Assembly: GCF_003315035.1 (NCBI RefSeq)
Contig: NZ_QNRE01000011.1
Span: forward strand, 62,001-126,000
Reading direction: 5' to 3'
Length of the DNA: 64,000 nucleotides
DNA from: Nocardia puris
Lineage (GTDB): Bacteria > Actinomycetota > Actinomycetes > Mycobacteriales > Mycobacteriaceae
Positions 27,976 to 36,013 of the stretch are shown here, piece after piece. The translations under genes were made by a program, and so were the position numbers. Position 1 is the first letter of the stretch. Each line of letters begins with the position of its first letter. Under the pieces are notes generated by a model that saw only the letters and a program-made list of their open reading frames with translations, searched no databases and was not told where the DNA came from.

Positions 27976-28203
27976 GCGCGCGTACCGAGGGGTCGCGCCG
28001 CCCTCGCCGGTCCTGAACGCGTGCGCCCGGCTCGCGGCTGATCATGTTGCGCGCCAGAGTGATTCGCTTGCGGAGAGCCGACTCCTGGCTCGCGCGTGCC
28101 GAGGGGAGTAGCGCCGCCCTCGGCGGGTTGTGAGTACGCGGGCACGGCTTGCAGCTGATCATGCTGCGCACCAAGAGGATTCGCGCGTCCAGAGCCGGGT
28201 CAT
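27976..28203. repeat. two-copy imperfect tandem repeat of about 115 bp
   Basis: Two diverged copies (about 27976-28085 and 28091-28203) share blocks such as GCTGATCATG-TGCGC, GATTCGC and CGTRCCGAGGGG in the same order. The offset is 114 bases at the left end and 117 at the right. It fills most of the 470-base gap between the NmrA remnant and the SRPBCC gene. No ORF covers both copies convincingly. Confidence 0.6.
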
Positions 28204-28427
28204 GAAGTCCGGCAGGCCCTCCAGCAGCGAGCTCTTGTGGACCGCGCGGTCGCGCGTCACGAGCGCCCGGTCCGGATTCGGACCGAGCCCCGATGCGCTC
28301 GGCGTGGTCGTGCACAAGATCGTGTCCGCTCGGCCGATTTCTCGCCCTCACGCTGATTCTGGGCGGAATCGTGCTCGCGCGCGTCACCGATCCCGGCTGA
28401 GTCCGCCGGGCGGAGTATGGTCCGGTC

Positions 28428-28877
28428 ATGAATGCCCAGCCCGTTCGCACACCGGATCTGTCCACGCGGCCGCACGAGATCACCGTCGAGCGGGTGATGA
28501 AATCCCCGCCGGGTTTGCTGTACGCCGCGCTGACCCAGGGCTTCGACATCTGGTTGGCCGTACCGGATTCCGTGCGCATGACCCCCGCCGTGCGCGAGCC
28601 GTTCTACTTCGAGACCGAGGCCGAGGGTGAGCGGGTGCCGCACTACGGCCGGTTCCTGCGCCTCGAGCCCGAGCGCACCATCGAGTTCACGTGGGTGACC
28701 CGCGCGACCGAGGGCGCCGAGACCGTGGTGACGATCGGGTTCGTCAAGCAGCCGCGGGGCATCCGGCTTCGCCTGCGCCACGCCGGATTTCCGGGGGAGG
28801 AGGCGGCCCGGCGCCACGGACGGGAGTGGCTCGCGCTGCTGGAACGGCTGGACAGCCGATTGAGCCCCGCGGACTGA
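28428..28877 (+). CDS. SRPBCC (AHSA1-like) domain protein
   Basis: This 149-residue cytoplasmic protein is a single START/AHSA1-like helix-grip domain. It begins with ITVERVMKSPPGLLYAALTQ, followed by strands up to RTIEFTWVTRATEGAETVVT and a long C-terminal helix HGREWLALLERLDSRL. Such domains bind hydrophobic ligands or act as accessory stress proteins. The ATG at 28428 is the first in frame. The OsmC gene follows 57 bases later in the same direction. Confidence 0.75.
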   Translation: MNAQPVRTPDLSTRPHEITVERVMKSPPGLLYAALTQGFDIWLAVPDSVRMTPAVREPFYFETEAEGERVPHYGRFLRLEPERTIEFTWVTRATEGAETVVTIGFVKQPRGIRLRLRHAGFPGEEAARRHGREWLALLERLDSRLSPAD

Positions 28878-28934
28878 GCGCGGGCGAGTAGGTTCGGATC
28901 AGACGAACTCGTCCACCCTCGTGAAAGGACAACG

Positions 28935-29375
28935 ATGCCCACACGCACCGCGCGCACCGCATGGACCGGCGGACTGCAGGACGGTTCCGGCCAGGTCGAA
29001 CTGACCAGCTCCGGTGTCGGCAAGTACGACGTGTCGTTCCCCAAGCGTTCCGCGGACGCGGCCGACGGCACCACCAGCCCCGAGGAACTCATCGCGGCGG
29101 CGCACTCCTCCTGCTACGCGATGGCGCTGTCGGCCCAGATCGGCAACGCGGGCGGCACCCCGGAGAGCCTGGACGTCACCGCCGATGTCACGCTCGGCCC
29201 CGACCCGGCGGGCGGCTTCCGCATCACCGGTATCAAGCTGACCGTCCGCGCCCGGGTCTCGGGCCTGGACGCCGACGGCTTCATCGCCGTGGCCGAGGCC
29301 GCCAAGGCGGGCTGCCCGGTCTCCAAGGCGCTCGCGGGCGTCGACAGCATCACCCTCGACGCCGCGCTGGCCTGA
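28935..29375 (+). CDS. OsmC-family peroxiredoxin
   Basis: This 146-residue enzyme probably reduces organic hydroperoxides. The two catalytic cysteines are at C60 (HSSCYAMAL) and C127 (AAKAGCPVSKAL), with the expected PEELIAAAHSSC context. GAAAGGACAACG precedes the ATG. The spacing of the cysteines and the length place it with OsmC rather than Ohr. A terminator follows. Confidence 0.9.
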   Translation: MPTRTARTAWTGGLQDGSGQVELTSSGVGKYDVSFPKRSADAADGTTSPEELIAAAHSSCYAMALSAQIGNAGGTPESLDVTADVTLGPDPAGGFRITGIKLTVRARVSGLDADGFIAVAEAAKAGCPVSKALAGVDSITLDAALA

Positions 29376-29410
29376 CGGTTCTCCCCGCGCGGGAGTCGTC
29401 TCACCGGACA

Positions 29411-29444
29411 CGGTCCCGCGCCGGGTGTACGTGGCGCGGGACCG
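29411..29444. terminator. 12-bp stem-loop between convergent OsmC and membrane protein genes
   Basis: CGGTCCCGCGCC (29411-29422) pairs perfectly with 29433-29444 around a ten-base loop. It can serve both strands. Confidence 0.7.
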
Positions 29445-29503
29445 CGGTGACTGTCGGTACACGCTCCGACCCATCACAAGGTAGTCCAAATAAATTTGTT
29501 TGG

Positions 29504-29965
29504 CTACCCGAAACTCGTGGCGTGTCGACCGGCGAAGTGCGCGCGAGCGCCGGACGCCCACATCGCGGGCACGGCGACGAGCACCGCCGCGACGTGCACA
29601 GCCCGCAGGACCGCGATCAGCAGCGTGCCGGGTGTGGCCGCGCTCCACGGGATTCCGCCGTCGAGCACCGCGGTGGCCGGTTCGATCAGCAGCGAGGACA
29701 GCCCCACCACGCCGAGCCCGAGGGTGAGCGCCAGCCGCGCCGGATGACTGCCGCGCGACATCAGCACGGCCGCCGCCAGCACGGCCAGGTAGAGCGCCGC
29801 TCGCACCGCGAGTCCGACGGCGAGCCCTCCGACATCGGCCTCGGCGGTGTCGAGCGCGACGGCGATGTGGACGAGTGCCTCGGCTACTCCGGCGAGCAGG
29901 GCGACCACAACTCCGGTGAACGCGATCGAGACCGGTCGCGGAACGGAAGGGGCAGTGTCGGTCAT
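29504..29965 (-). CDS. four-helix membrane protein downstream of cbtA
   Basis: This 153-residue protein (from the ATG at 29965) has four membrane helices, among them FTGVVVALLAGVAEALVHIA and ALYLAVLAAAVLMS. A GTG at 29977 is an alternative start. It is the last gene of the riboswitch-led cbtB-cbtA unit, 36 bases after cbtA. I do not recognise the family. Context allows a role in cobalt or nickel handling, but no metal-binding motif is visible. A perfect inverted repeat covers its start codon. Confidence 0.55.
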   Translation of the reverse strand: MTDTAPSVPRPVSIAFTGVVVALLAGVAEALVHIAVALDTAEADVGGLAVGLAVRAALYLAVLAAAVLMSRGSHPARLALTLGLGVVGLSSLLIEPATAVLDGGIPWSAATPGTLLIAVLRAVHVAAVLVAVPAMWASGARAHFAGRHATSFG

Positions 29966-29980
29966 GGAAACCGACACTGC
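29952..29980. promoter_or_regulatory. perfect 11-bp inverted repeat over a start codon
   Basis: GCAGTGTCGGT (29952-29962) and its complement (29970-29980) flank seven bases that contain the ATG of the membrane protein gene on the minus strand. As RNA it would place the start codon in the loop. As DNA it could be an operator. Confidence 0.5.
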
Positions 29981-30001
29981 GCCTTCACGTCTCGTCGCGG
30001 A

Positions 30002-30781
30002 TCACGCCGCGGTAGCGACTTCCTCCCCTACCGTGGTGCCAGAGCGCGAGGCGAACTCGGTGAGCGCCGCGAACACCAGGCCGAGCGCGGCCCACAGCGT
30101 GGTCGTGACGGCCAGCGACGACACCCGGAACTGCCACAGCAGGCTCGGCGGGAAATCCTCGGCCACTTCGTCGATCCCGGGCAGCAGCACGTAGCCCAGT
30201 GCGGTGATCAGCACGAACGCCGCGACACCGGCGATCAGGCGCACCGTGTCCAGCTGCCCGGCGAGCAGCTTGTACACGTACACCCCGGCGCCGACGGCCG
30301 CCAGGCCGAGCAGGACCACGGCCACCCACAACCAGGTGCGCTCGTTGATGGTCTCCGGATCGCCCACGGCCGGTGGATTGGCCGGGTACTTGAAGAACGG
30401 CACCGCGACGATCGCGGCCCAACCACCCACACCGAGCGCGAGGGCCAGCTTCGGCCCCGGCAGCGCGGTGTGGCGCCGCGCGTAGTGCCCGACCGAGGCG
30501 AACAGGGCGCCCACCGCGAGACCGGTGATGCCGAGTGCGAGGAACTGGCCGAACTTCTGTCCGGACCTGCTCACCGCGGCCCCGTCGTCCCCCTCGCCGT
30601 GCGAGTGACCGCCCGCCTCCTCCTCGGGGGCGTGCGCGGCGGCCGCCTCCTCGATGGCGATGGCGGCGTCGATCTTGGGCTCGCCGACGAAATAGCCCAC
30701 CGTGGCGGCCAGCAGACCGGCGATCAAACCGGCCAGCAGGCCGCGCAGCAGCAGGGTCTTCAGTGTTCCGGTCAGTGGCAC
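30002..30781 (-). CDS. cbtA: cobalt transporter subunit CbtA
   Basis: This 259-residue protein has six membrane helices. A His/Glu-rich loop follows the first helix (HAPEEEAGGHSHGEGDD) and probably helps bind metal. CbtA and CbtB form a B12-regulated cobalt uptake system predicted from comparative genomics. The GTG start at 30781 overlaps the end of cbtB by ten bases. Control comes from the cobalamin riboswitch upstream of cbtB. Confidence 0.85.
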   Translation of the reverse strand: MPLTGTLKTLLLRGLLAGLIAGLLAATVGYFVGEPKIDAAIAIEEAAAAHAPEEEAGGHSHGEGDDGAAVSRSGQKFGQFLALGITGLAVGALFASVGHYARRHTALPGPKLALALGVGGWAAIVAVPFFKYPANPPAVGDPETINERTWLWVAVVLLGLAAVGAGVYVYKLLAGQLDTVRLIAGVAAFVLITALGYVLLPGIDEVAEDFPPSLLWQFRVSSLAVTTTLWAALGLVFAALTEFASRSGTTVGEEVATAA

Positions 30782-30966
30782 GGGACACCCAGCAGGTGAC
30801 GTCCGTCGTGCATCAGCTCGTGCAGGAACATCCCGCCGCGCGAGAGGGTCCCCTGGTCGAAGCCGACCAGGTACAGGGTGAGCAGTGCGAGCAGAACGAC
30901 ACCGACCGTGACGAGCACGGTTGCCAGGGAATCGGTTTCCCGTGCGGGTGAATGCGCGATGGCCAT
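30772..30966 (-). CDS. cbtB: cobalt transporter subunit CbtB
   Basis: This 64-residue protein starts at the ATG at 30966, five bases after AGGAGGA. One membrane helix (TVLVTVGVVLLALLTLYLVG) is followed by the family's metal-binding end HELMHDGRHLLGVPCH, rich in His with a Cys. It is the partner of CbtA and the first gene after the riboswitch. The frame is open further upstream, but those codons lie inside the riboswitch. Confidence 0.88.
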   Translation of the reverse strand: MAIAHSPARETDSLATVLVTVGVVLLALLTLYLVGFDQGTLSRGGMFLHELMHDGRHLLGVPCH

Positions 30967-30984
30967 TCGAGTCCTCCTAGGGGA

Positions 30985-31145
30985 AGGGGCGCGTCCCCGT
31001 GAGATGGGCGGTCGCGACGGTGCCGGTGTCTGGCTTTCCGGCACCGTTCCCGCCGGGCCGCGAACGGCTCGGGACGGACTCGGTGCGAGGAACACAGTGG
31101 CGCGACCGCTCCGGATTCACACCGGAATTACCGCATCACCCTCGC
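30985..31145 (-). ncRNA. cobalamin riboswitch
   Basis: On the minus strand the leader of cbtB contains the conserved core GGTGTGAATCCGGAGC followed by GGTCGCGCCACTGT. About 70 bases later comes the B12 box GAAAGCCAGACACCGGC (complement of 31023-31039). Both elements and their order match the cobalamin riboswitch consensus. The Shine-Dalgarno AGGAGGA of cbtB lies just downstream, so control is probably at translation initiation: high B12 would close the site. The boundaries are approximate. Confidence 0.88.
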
Positions 31146-31194
31146 TTTGGTCATCTCGAACTGTGACATTCCACGCCATCGGCGTCAATACGCG

Positions 31195-31512
31195 TCAGGA
31201 CGCGGGCTTGGCCGCCACGTCCAGCACCACCTCGAACTCCAGCAGCGAGGCGCCCGTCGAGACCGGCTTCTGTTCGCCGGACCCCGCGTGCGCGGCGCGG
31301 GCGGGCCCGTCGCGCCAGGCGGCGAAGGACTCCTCCGAATCCCACTGTGTCACCACGAAATAGCGGTTCTCGCCCGCCGTGGGACGCAGCAGCTGGAAAC
31401 CGAGGAAGCCGGGGGAATTCTCCACGGCGTGCGCGCGGTGGGCGAACCGCTTCTCCAGTTCGGGACCCGCGCCCTCGGGGACCTCGATCGCGTTGATCTT
31501 CACGACAGCCAT
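31195..31512 (-). CDS. mhuD: haem-degrading monooxygenase MhuD
   Basis: This 105-residue protein is closely similar to M. tuberculosis MhuD (Rv3592), which degrades haem to mycobilin and releases iron without CO. The residues known to matter are at the same positions: Asn7 (VKINAIEV), Arg26, Trp66 and His75, the haem ligand. I chose the ATG at 31512, because the upstream codons in the open frame are not conserved. It is divergent from the hydrolase gene, which is also its neighbour in M. tuberculosis. Confidence 0.93.
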   Translation of the reverse strand: MAVVKINAIEVPEGAGPELEKRFAHRAHAVENSPGFLGFQLLRPTAGENRYFVVTQWDSEESFAAWRDGPARAAHAGSGEQKPVSTGASLLEFEVVLDVAAKPAS

Positions 31513-31569
31513 GCCCCGACAATACGTCGGCGCGGCGGGTGCGATGCGCGCGCCGACGCCTCGACCGGG

Positions 31570-31575
31570 CACAAT
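31570..31575 (+). promoter_or_regulatory. -10 element for a leaderless hydrolase mRNA
   Basis: CACAAT lies exactly seven bases before the ATG at 31583. No Shine-Dalgarno sequence is present, which fits a leaderless transcript. Confidence 0.5.
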
Positions 31576-31582
31576 CGAGCCG

Positions 31583-32326
31583 ATGTGGTACGACGAAGGC
31601 GGAGCAGGGGTGCCGATCCTGCTGCTGCACGGCTTGATGGGCAGCGCCCGGACCTGGGGCGATCAGCTCGACTGGCTGCGCGGGCACGGCCACGTCTACA
31701 CCTTCGACGCCGCGGGCCACGGCCGTCCGGCGCCCGCCGAACTCAGCACCGAGGCGTTCGTCACCGATCTGGCCGAGGCCACCGCGCACCTCACCGAGCC
31801 GATGGTGGTGATCGGCCATTCCATGGGCGCGCTGCACGGCTGGGTCTTCGCCGCCCGCCACCCCGAGCGGGTGCGGGCGCTGGTGGTGGAGGACATCGCG
31901 CCGGATTTCACCGGCCGCACGGCCGCCGACTGGGCCGCGATGATCGAGTCCTGGCCGCAGCCGTTCCCGGACGCCGATTCGGTGCTCGACTACTTCGGCC
32001 CGGTCGCGGGCCGGTACTTCCTGAACTCCTTCAGCCACGGTCCCGACGGCTACCGGCTGCACGGCTCGGTGGCCACCTTCCGCGACATCTCCGAGGAGTG
32101 GGGCGGCCGCCACTTCTGGGACGAGTGGCGGGCCGTGCGGGTGCCCGCGCTGCTCATCGAGGGCGAGCACACCATCACCCCGCCCGGCCAGATGCGCGAG
32201 ATGGCCGAGACCAACCCCAACGCCGAGCACGTGCTGGTCCGCGGCGCCGGGCACCTCGTGCACGACGACCAACCGGAGCGCTATCGCGAGGCCGTGGAGA
32301 AGTTCCTGCGGCGCGTCCTGGACTGA
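31583..32326 (+). CDS. alpha/beta hydrolase (Rv3591c-like)
   Basis: The ATG at 31583 (MWYDEGGAG) is the conserved start. The 247-residue protein has an HGLMGSARTW oxyanion loop and the nucleophile in GHSMGALHGW. EDIAPDFTGRT and an acid/His pair near the end (GAGHLVHDD) complete the fold. It matches the Rv3591c group beside mhuD. The natural ester or amide substrate is unknown. The adjacency to haem degradation is conserved, but a functional link is not established. Confidence 0.85.
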   Translation: MWYDEGGAGVPILLLHGLMGSARTWGDQLDWLRGHGHVYTFDAAGHGRPAPAELSTEAFVTDLAEATAHLTEPMVVIGHSMGALHGWVFAARHPERVRALVVEDIAPDFTGRTAADWAAMIESWPQPFPDADSVLDYFGPVAGRYFLNSFSHGPDGYRLHGSVATFRDISEEWGGRHFWDEWRAVRVPALLIEGEHTITPPGQMREMAETNPNAEHVLVRGAGHLVHDDQPERYREAVEKFLRRVLD

Positions 32327-32359
32327 GGCCTCGTGACCGGCTGAGCGGGCTGAACCGGG

Positions 32360-33280
32360 TCAGCCGCCTTCGCCCGCGAGCGCGAACAATCCGTCGGCGG
32401 TCTGCTCGATCAACCCGTCCACCAGCAGCGAATCCAGCGCCCGGTCTCGCTGGCCCGGATCGCGCGTCCACGCCAGATCCAGCCGCACCCGCTCGACCGG
32501 TCCGCTCGCGTCGCGCAGTACGTCGAGCAGGCGGCCGCGGGCCTGGCGGTCGGTGCCCTCGTACTTCTGCGTGCGGCGCACCACGTCCGAGACGGGCCGC
32601 CCGGCCGCCACCCAGGCGCAGTCCGGCAGCGGGCAGCGCGCGCAGTCCGGGGTGCGGGCCGTGCACACCGTAGCGCCCAGCTCCATCAGGGCGGCGGAGA
32701 ACTTCGCGGCGCGGGCCACCTGCGCGGGCAGGAGCGCCTCGGTCTCGGGCAGATCCCGCGACGACGGGTTGCCGGCCTCCGCGCGCCCGTGCACCGCCCG
32801 CGCCACCACGCGCCGCACGTTGGTGTCCACCACGGGAACCCGCTGCCCGTAGGCGAAGCACGCGACGGCGCGCGCGGTGTACGCGCCGATGCCGGGCAGG
32901 CTCAGCAGGACGTCCACGTCGGCGGGCACCTCGTCGCCGTGCTCGGCGGCGAGCACCCGCGCGCATTCGTGCAGCCGCAGGGCCCGGCGCGGATAGCCGA
33001 GCTTGCCCCACGCGCGCAGCACCTCGGCCTGCGAGGACGCCGCCATCGCCGAGGGCACCGGCCAGCGCGCCACCCACTCCCGCCAGATCGGCTCGACCCG
33101 CACCACCGGCGTCTGCTGGAGCATGATCTCGCTCATCAGGATCTGCCACGCCGTCACGCCCGGGCGTCGCCAGGGCAGATCGCGCGCGGACTCGGTGTAC
33201 CAGTCCAGCAGCGCGTCGTGGTCGACGTGGCCCGTGCCCGGACCCCGCCGGATGTCGGTACCGCCGCGCATCTCCCTCAC
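32360..33280 (-). CDS. mutY: A/G-specific adenine glycosylase
   Basis: This DNA repair enzyme removes adenine paired with 8-oxoguanine. The 306-residue product (GTG at 33280; the ATG at 33271 is an alternative) has the helix-hairpin-helix LLSLPGIGAYTARAVACFAYG-type motif (key residues LPGIGAYTA). The catalytic Asp is in VPVVDTNVRRV. The 4Fe-4S cluster motif is C-x6-C-x2-C-x5-C in VCTARTPDCARCPLPDC. The C-terminal MutT-like domain is short. The gene is convergent with the hydrolase and divergent from the carbonic anhydrase gene, as in mycobacteria. Confidence 0.93.
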   Translation of the reverse strand: MREMRGGTDIRRGPGTGHVDHDALLDWYTESARDLPWRRPGVTAWQILMSEIMLQQTPVVRVEPIWREWVARWPVPSAMAASSQAEVLRAWGKLGYPRRALRLHECARVLAAEHGDEVPADVDVLLSLPGIGAYTARAVACFAYGQRVPVVDTNVRRVVARAVHGRAEAGNPSSRDLPETEALLPAQVARAAKFSAALMELGATVCTARTPDCARCPLPDCAWVAAGRPVSDVVRRTQKYEGTDRQARGRLLDVLRDASGPVERVRLDLAWTRDPGQRDRALDSLLVDGLIEQTADGLFALAGEGG

Positions 33281-33369
33281 CGTCCCCGCCGAGCGGCGGC
33301 CAGTCGATCTTTGCCGGCCCGTAACGAAGCGGACTCGCTGGTAACCATCGGCATGTGCACAATGGCGAT

Positions 33370-33993
33370 ATGCCTGGTTCCAATCCGATAAGTGCCTGGA
33401 AGTCCCTCCGCGAGGGCAACGAGCGCTTCGTCAATGGCAATTTGATGCATCCTAGCCAAGGCGCGGCCGACCGGGCCAAGCTCGTGGCCGGTCAGCATCC
33501 GCACGCCATCCTGTTCGGCTGCGGCGACTCCCGGGTGGCCGCCGAACTGATCTTCGACCAGGGACTCGGCGACATGTTCGTGGTCCGCACGGCGGGGCAC
33601 GTGGTGGACAGCTCGGTGCTCGGCTCCATCGAATACGGCGTGCACGTGCTGAACGTGCCGCTGATCGTGGTGCTCGGACACGACAGCTGCGGCGCCGTGA
33701 AGGCCACCATCGACGCGCTCGACGGCGGCGAGGTGCCCGGCGGGTTCATCCGCAGCGTGGTGGAGCGGGTCACCCCGTCCATCCTGATCGGGCGCCGCGA
33801 GGGCCTGTCCGGGGTGGACGAGTTCGAGGCCAGGCACGTGGTGGAGACCAGCAAGCTGCTCATGCAGCGCTCGATGATCATCTCCCAGCGGGTGGCCACC
33901 GGTCAGCTCGCGATCGCGTGCGTGACGTACAAGCTGGCCGACGGCCAGGTCAAATTGCAGCGCGTCGTCGGCAATATCGGCGAGGTCGTCTGA
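33370..33993 (+). CDS. canB: beta-class carbonic anhydrase
   Basis: It interconverts CO2 and bicarbonate. The ATG at 33370 gives 207 residues. CACAAT six bases upstream suggests a leaderless mRNA. Zinc ligands are Cys51, His104 and Cys107 (FGCGDSR and GHDSCGAV), with the Asp53-Arg55 dyad. It matches the Rv3588c protein, including NIGEVV at the C-terminus. A GTG at 33355 is possible but lies in the -10 element. Confidence 0.93.
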   Translation: MPGSNPISAWKSLREGNERFVNGNLMHPSQGAADRAKLVAGQHPHAILFGCGDSRVAAELIFDQGLGDMFVVRTAGHVVDSSVLGSIEYGVHVLNVPLIVVLGHDSCGAVKATIDALDGGEVPGGFIRSVVERVTPSILIGRREGLSGVDEFEARHVVETSKLLMQRSMIISQRVATGQLAIACVTYKLADGQVKLQRVVGNIGEVV

Positions 33994-34028
33994 TCCGGTC
34001 CGGGCGGGCCGAATCCCCAGCGTGCGGG

Positions 34029-34059
34029 GGTCGGCGCGGGCGCCACGCCCGCGCCGACC
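34029..34059 (+). terminator. perfect 14-bp stem-loop after canB
   Basis: GGTCGGCGCGGGCG (34029-34042) and its complement (34046-34059) enclose a three-base loop, 35 bases after the stop. Confidence 0.75.
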
Positions 34060-34117
34060 GGCCCGACACGCCGAGGTCCTGAGACGCCCCACCCGGTCGT
34101 GGCCGTAAGTTTGAGAC

Positions 34118-34768
34118 GTGCTGGAACCGACTGGACCACTGCCTCCGGAGATCTACTGGCGTCGTCGCGTTTTCGCCATCGGAGTTCTCGTCGTGGTGCT
34201 CGCGCTGGTGATCTGGCTCGTGGTGATGGTCGCCCGCGGCGGTGACTCGCCCGGCGGAACCGCGGCCGCGACCTCGACGACCACCGCGGCGACGTCGACC
34301 TCGGCCGCACCGGAATCCGACACCGCCGACCCGAGTGCCACCCCGGCGCCGAGCGCCGCGCCCGCGGGGGCGGCGGGCCAGTGCCCCGATCAGTCGCTGG
34401 CGGTGAAGGTGACCGTCGAGCAGCCCACCTATCAGGTCGGCGAACAGCCGGTGTTCGGGATCGTCATCACCAACATCTCCTCGGAGACCTGCTCGCGCGA
34501 CGTGGGTTCGGGCCTGCAGCAGATCTCGGTCTACACCCTCGACGGCACCCGCAGGCTCTGGTCGAGCACCGACTGCTACCCCGACGGCCAGCCCGACGTG
34601 CGCGATATGAACGGCGGCGAGCAGGCGGCCTTCCAGGTCACCTGGTCGGGATCGACCTCCCAGCCGAACTGCGCGGGCGAGCGCGTGCCGGTGCCGCCGG
34701 GCGCGTATTCGGTTGTCGCGCAACTGGGTTCGGTGCGCAGCGCGGCCGAGCCGTTCAATATCGCCTGA
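34118..34768 (+). CDS. membrane-anchored extracytoplasmic protein (Rv3587c-like)
   Basis: The GTG at 34118 gives 216 residues. One membrane helix (AIGVLVVVLALVIWLVVMVA, about 20-40) is followed by a Thr/Ser/Ala/Pro-rich linker. A beta-rich domain then carries four cysteines (QCPDQ, ETCSRD, TDCYPD, PNCAGE), probably two disulfides outside the membrane. The position between canB and disA matches Rv3587c. The function is unknown. The domain resembles secreted immunoglobulin-like or DUF4232-type modules. Confidence 0.75.
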   Translation: MLEPTGPLPPEIYWRRRVFAIGVLVVVLALVIWLVVMVARGGDSPGGTAAATSTTTAATSTSAAPESDTADPSATPAPSAAPAGAAGQCPDQSLAVKVTVEQPTYQVGEQPVFGIVITNISSETCSRDVGSGLQQISVYTLDGTRRLWSSTDCYPDGQPDVRDMNGGEQAAFQVTWSGSTSQPNCAGERVPVPPGAYSVVAQLGSVRSAAEPFNIA

Positions 34769-34852
34769 GCGGAGCGGATTTCGGCGATTCGGTCCGCGCC
34801 CGGCGTGATCGGGGCGGCGCGCTGGAAGCCCGCACCGCGCAATCGGGCCCGC

Positions 34853-36013
34853 TCAGAACCGGCGGATCGGGCCGGGACGGTCGAACGGGCGGTCCGGGCT
34901 CAGCGCGGCCAGCCGGGTGAGCGCCTCCCTGATGCGCGCCGCCCGCGGCACGCCGATGCCGTCCACCGCTTGCAGATCGGCGACGGTGGCGGCCAGCAGC
35001 CCCTGCACGCTCCCGAACGCCGACACCAGCGTCTCGATATCGGTGAACCGCAGGCGCGGGATGCGGGCCAGCACGCGGAAACCGCGCGGGCGCACCGGGC
35101 GCTCCAGCGCCGCCGCGCCGTCCGGATAGCCCAGCGGCGCGGCCAGGCTCGCCGGGTCCAGCAGTTCGGCGTCGGTGAGCGCGTCCATGCCCGACAGCGC
35201 CCGCTCGACGGTCGCGGGGGTGACCGGGCCCGCGAGGTAGTCGCGGACCAGCAGTTCGCGCGACCACGCGCTGTCGCCGATCAGCTCCTCCAGCCGCAGC
35301 GCCAACTGCCTGCCGTCCACGCCGAGCTCGAGCACATCGCGCTCGATCTCGTGCCCCACGCGGCGCATCCGTTCCAGCCGCTGCGCCGCGCCGAGCGCGT
35401 CGCGCAGGGTGACCACATCCTCGAGTTCGGCGGCGGTGAGCTCGGCGCACACGTCGTCGTAGCCGCCGCGATAGCGCTCCAGCGTGCCCAGCGCCTGATC
35501 GGCGCGCGTCAGGATGGCCGCCGACGGCTGCACCAGGTGGCGCACACCGGCCACGTAGACCGTCATCGTGCGCATCGATTTGCTCACGGCCACCACGGGA
35601 TGGCCCGTCTGCGCGGCGGTGCGCTCGGCCGCGCGGTGGCGGGTGCCGGATTCCGCGCTGGGCAGTGACGGGTCGGGTACCAGGTGCGCGTTCGCGCGCA
35701 CGATGCGCGACGCGTCGGCGGTGAGCACCACCGCGCCGTCCATCTTCGACAGTTCCCGCAGCCGGGTCGGCGCGAAGTCCACGTCGAGTTCGAAACCGCC
35801 GTCGCACAGGGCGCGCACCCGCTCGTCCCAGCCGAGCACGATCAGCCCGCCCGTGCGGCCCCGCTGGATGCGCTCCAGGCCGTCGCGCAGCGCGGTGCCC
35901 GGCGCGATCCTGGCGATCACCTCCGGCAGCGGCGAGTGCTCGGGCGCCTCGCGCGGCGGCTTCGGCGGGACCGACCTGCCGCGCAGATACGCGGCCCACC
36001 GGCCCGGGATCAC
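34853..36013 (-). CDS. disA: DNA integrity scanning diadenylate cyclase
   Basis: It makes c-di-AMP from two ATP and scans DNA for branched structures. The 386 residues carry the DAC domain with KMDGAVVL (DGA) and SGTRHRAAERTA (RHR). A helical spine follows, then a C-terminal helix-hairpin-helix DNA-binding domain (LQAVDGIGVPRAARIREAL). The GTG start at 36013 overlaps the radA stop (GTGA), so the two are coupled. The partnership matters because RadA is known to modulate DisA in Bacillus and mycobacteria. Confidence 0.95.
   Translation of the reverse strand: MIPGRWAAYLRGRSVPPKPPREAPEHSPLPEVIARIAPGTALRDGLERIQRGRTGGLIVLGWDERVRALCDGGFELDVDFAPTRLRELSKMDGAVVLTADASRIVRANAHLVPDPSLPSAESGTRHRAAERTAAQTGHPVVAVSKSMRTMTVYVAGVRHLVQPSAAILTRADQALGTLERYRGGYDDVCAELTAAELEDVVTLRDALGAAQRLERMRRVGHEIERDVLELGVDGRQLALRLEELIGDSAWSRELLVRDYLAGPVTPATVERALSGMDALTDAELLDPASLAAPLGYPDGAAALERPVRPRGFRVLARIPRLRFTDIETLVSAFGSVQGLLAATVADLQAVDGIGVPRAARIREALTRLAALSPDRPFDRPGPIRRF

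Noticed and set aside
28130..28630. 166-codon + frame over the tandem repeat and the SRPBCC start
   Set aside because: It conflicts with the well-supported SRPBCC gene in another frame and encodes no recognisable protein.
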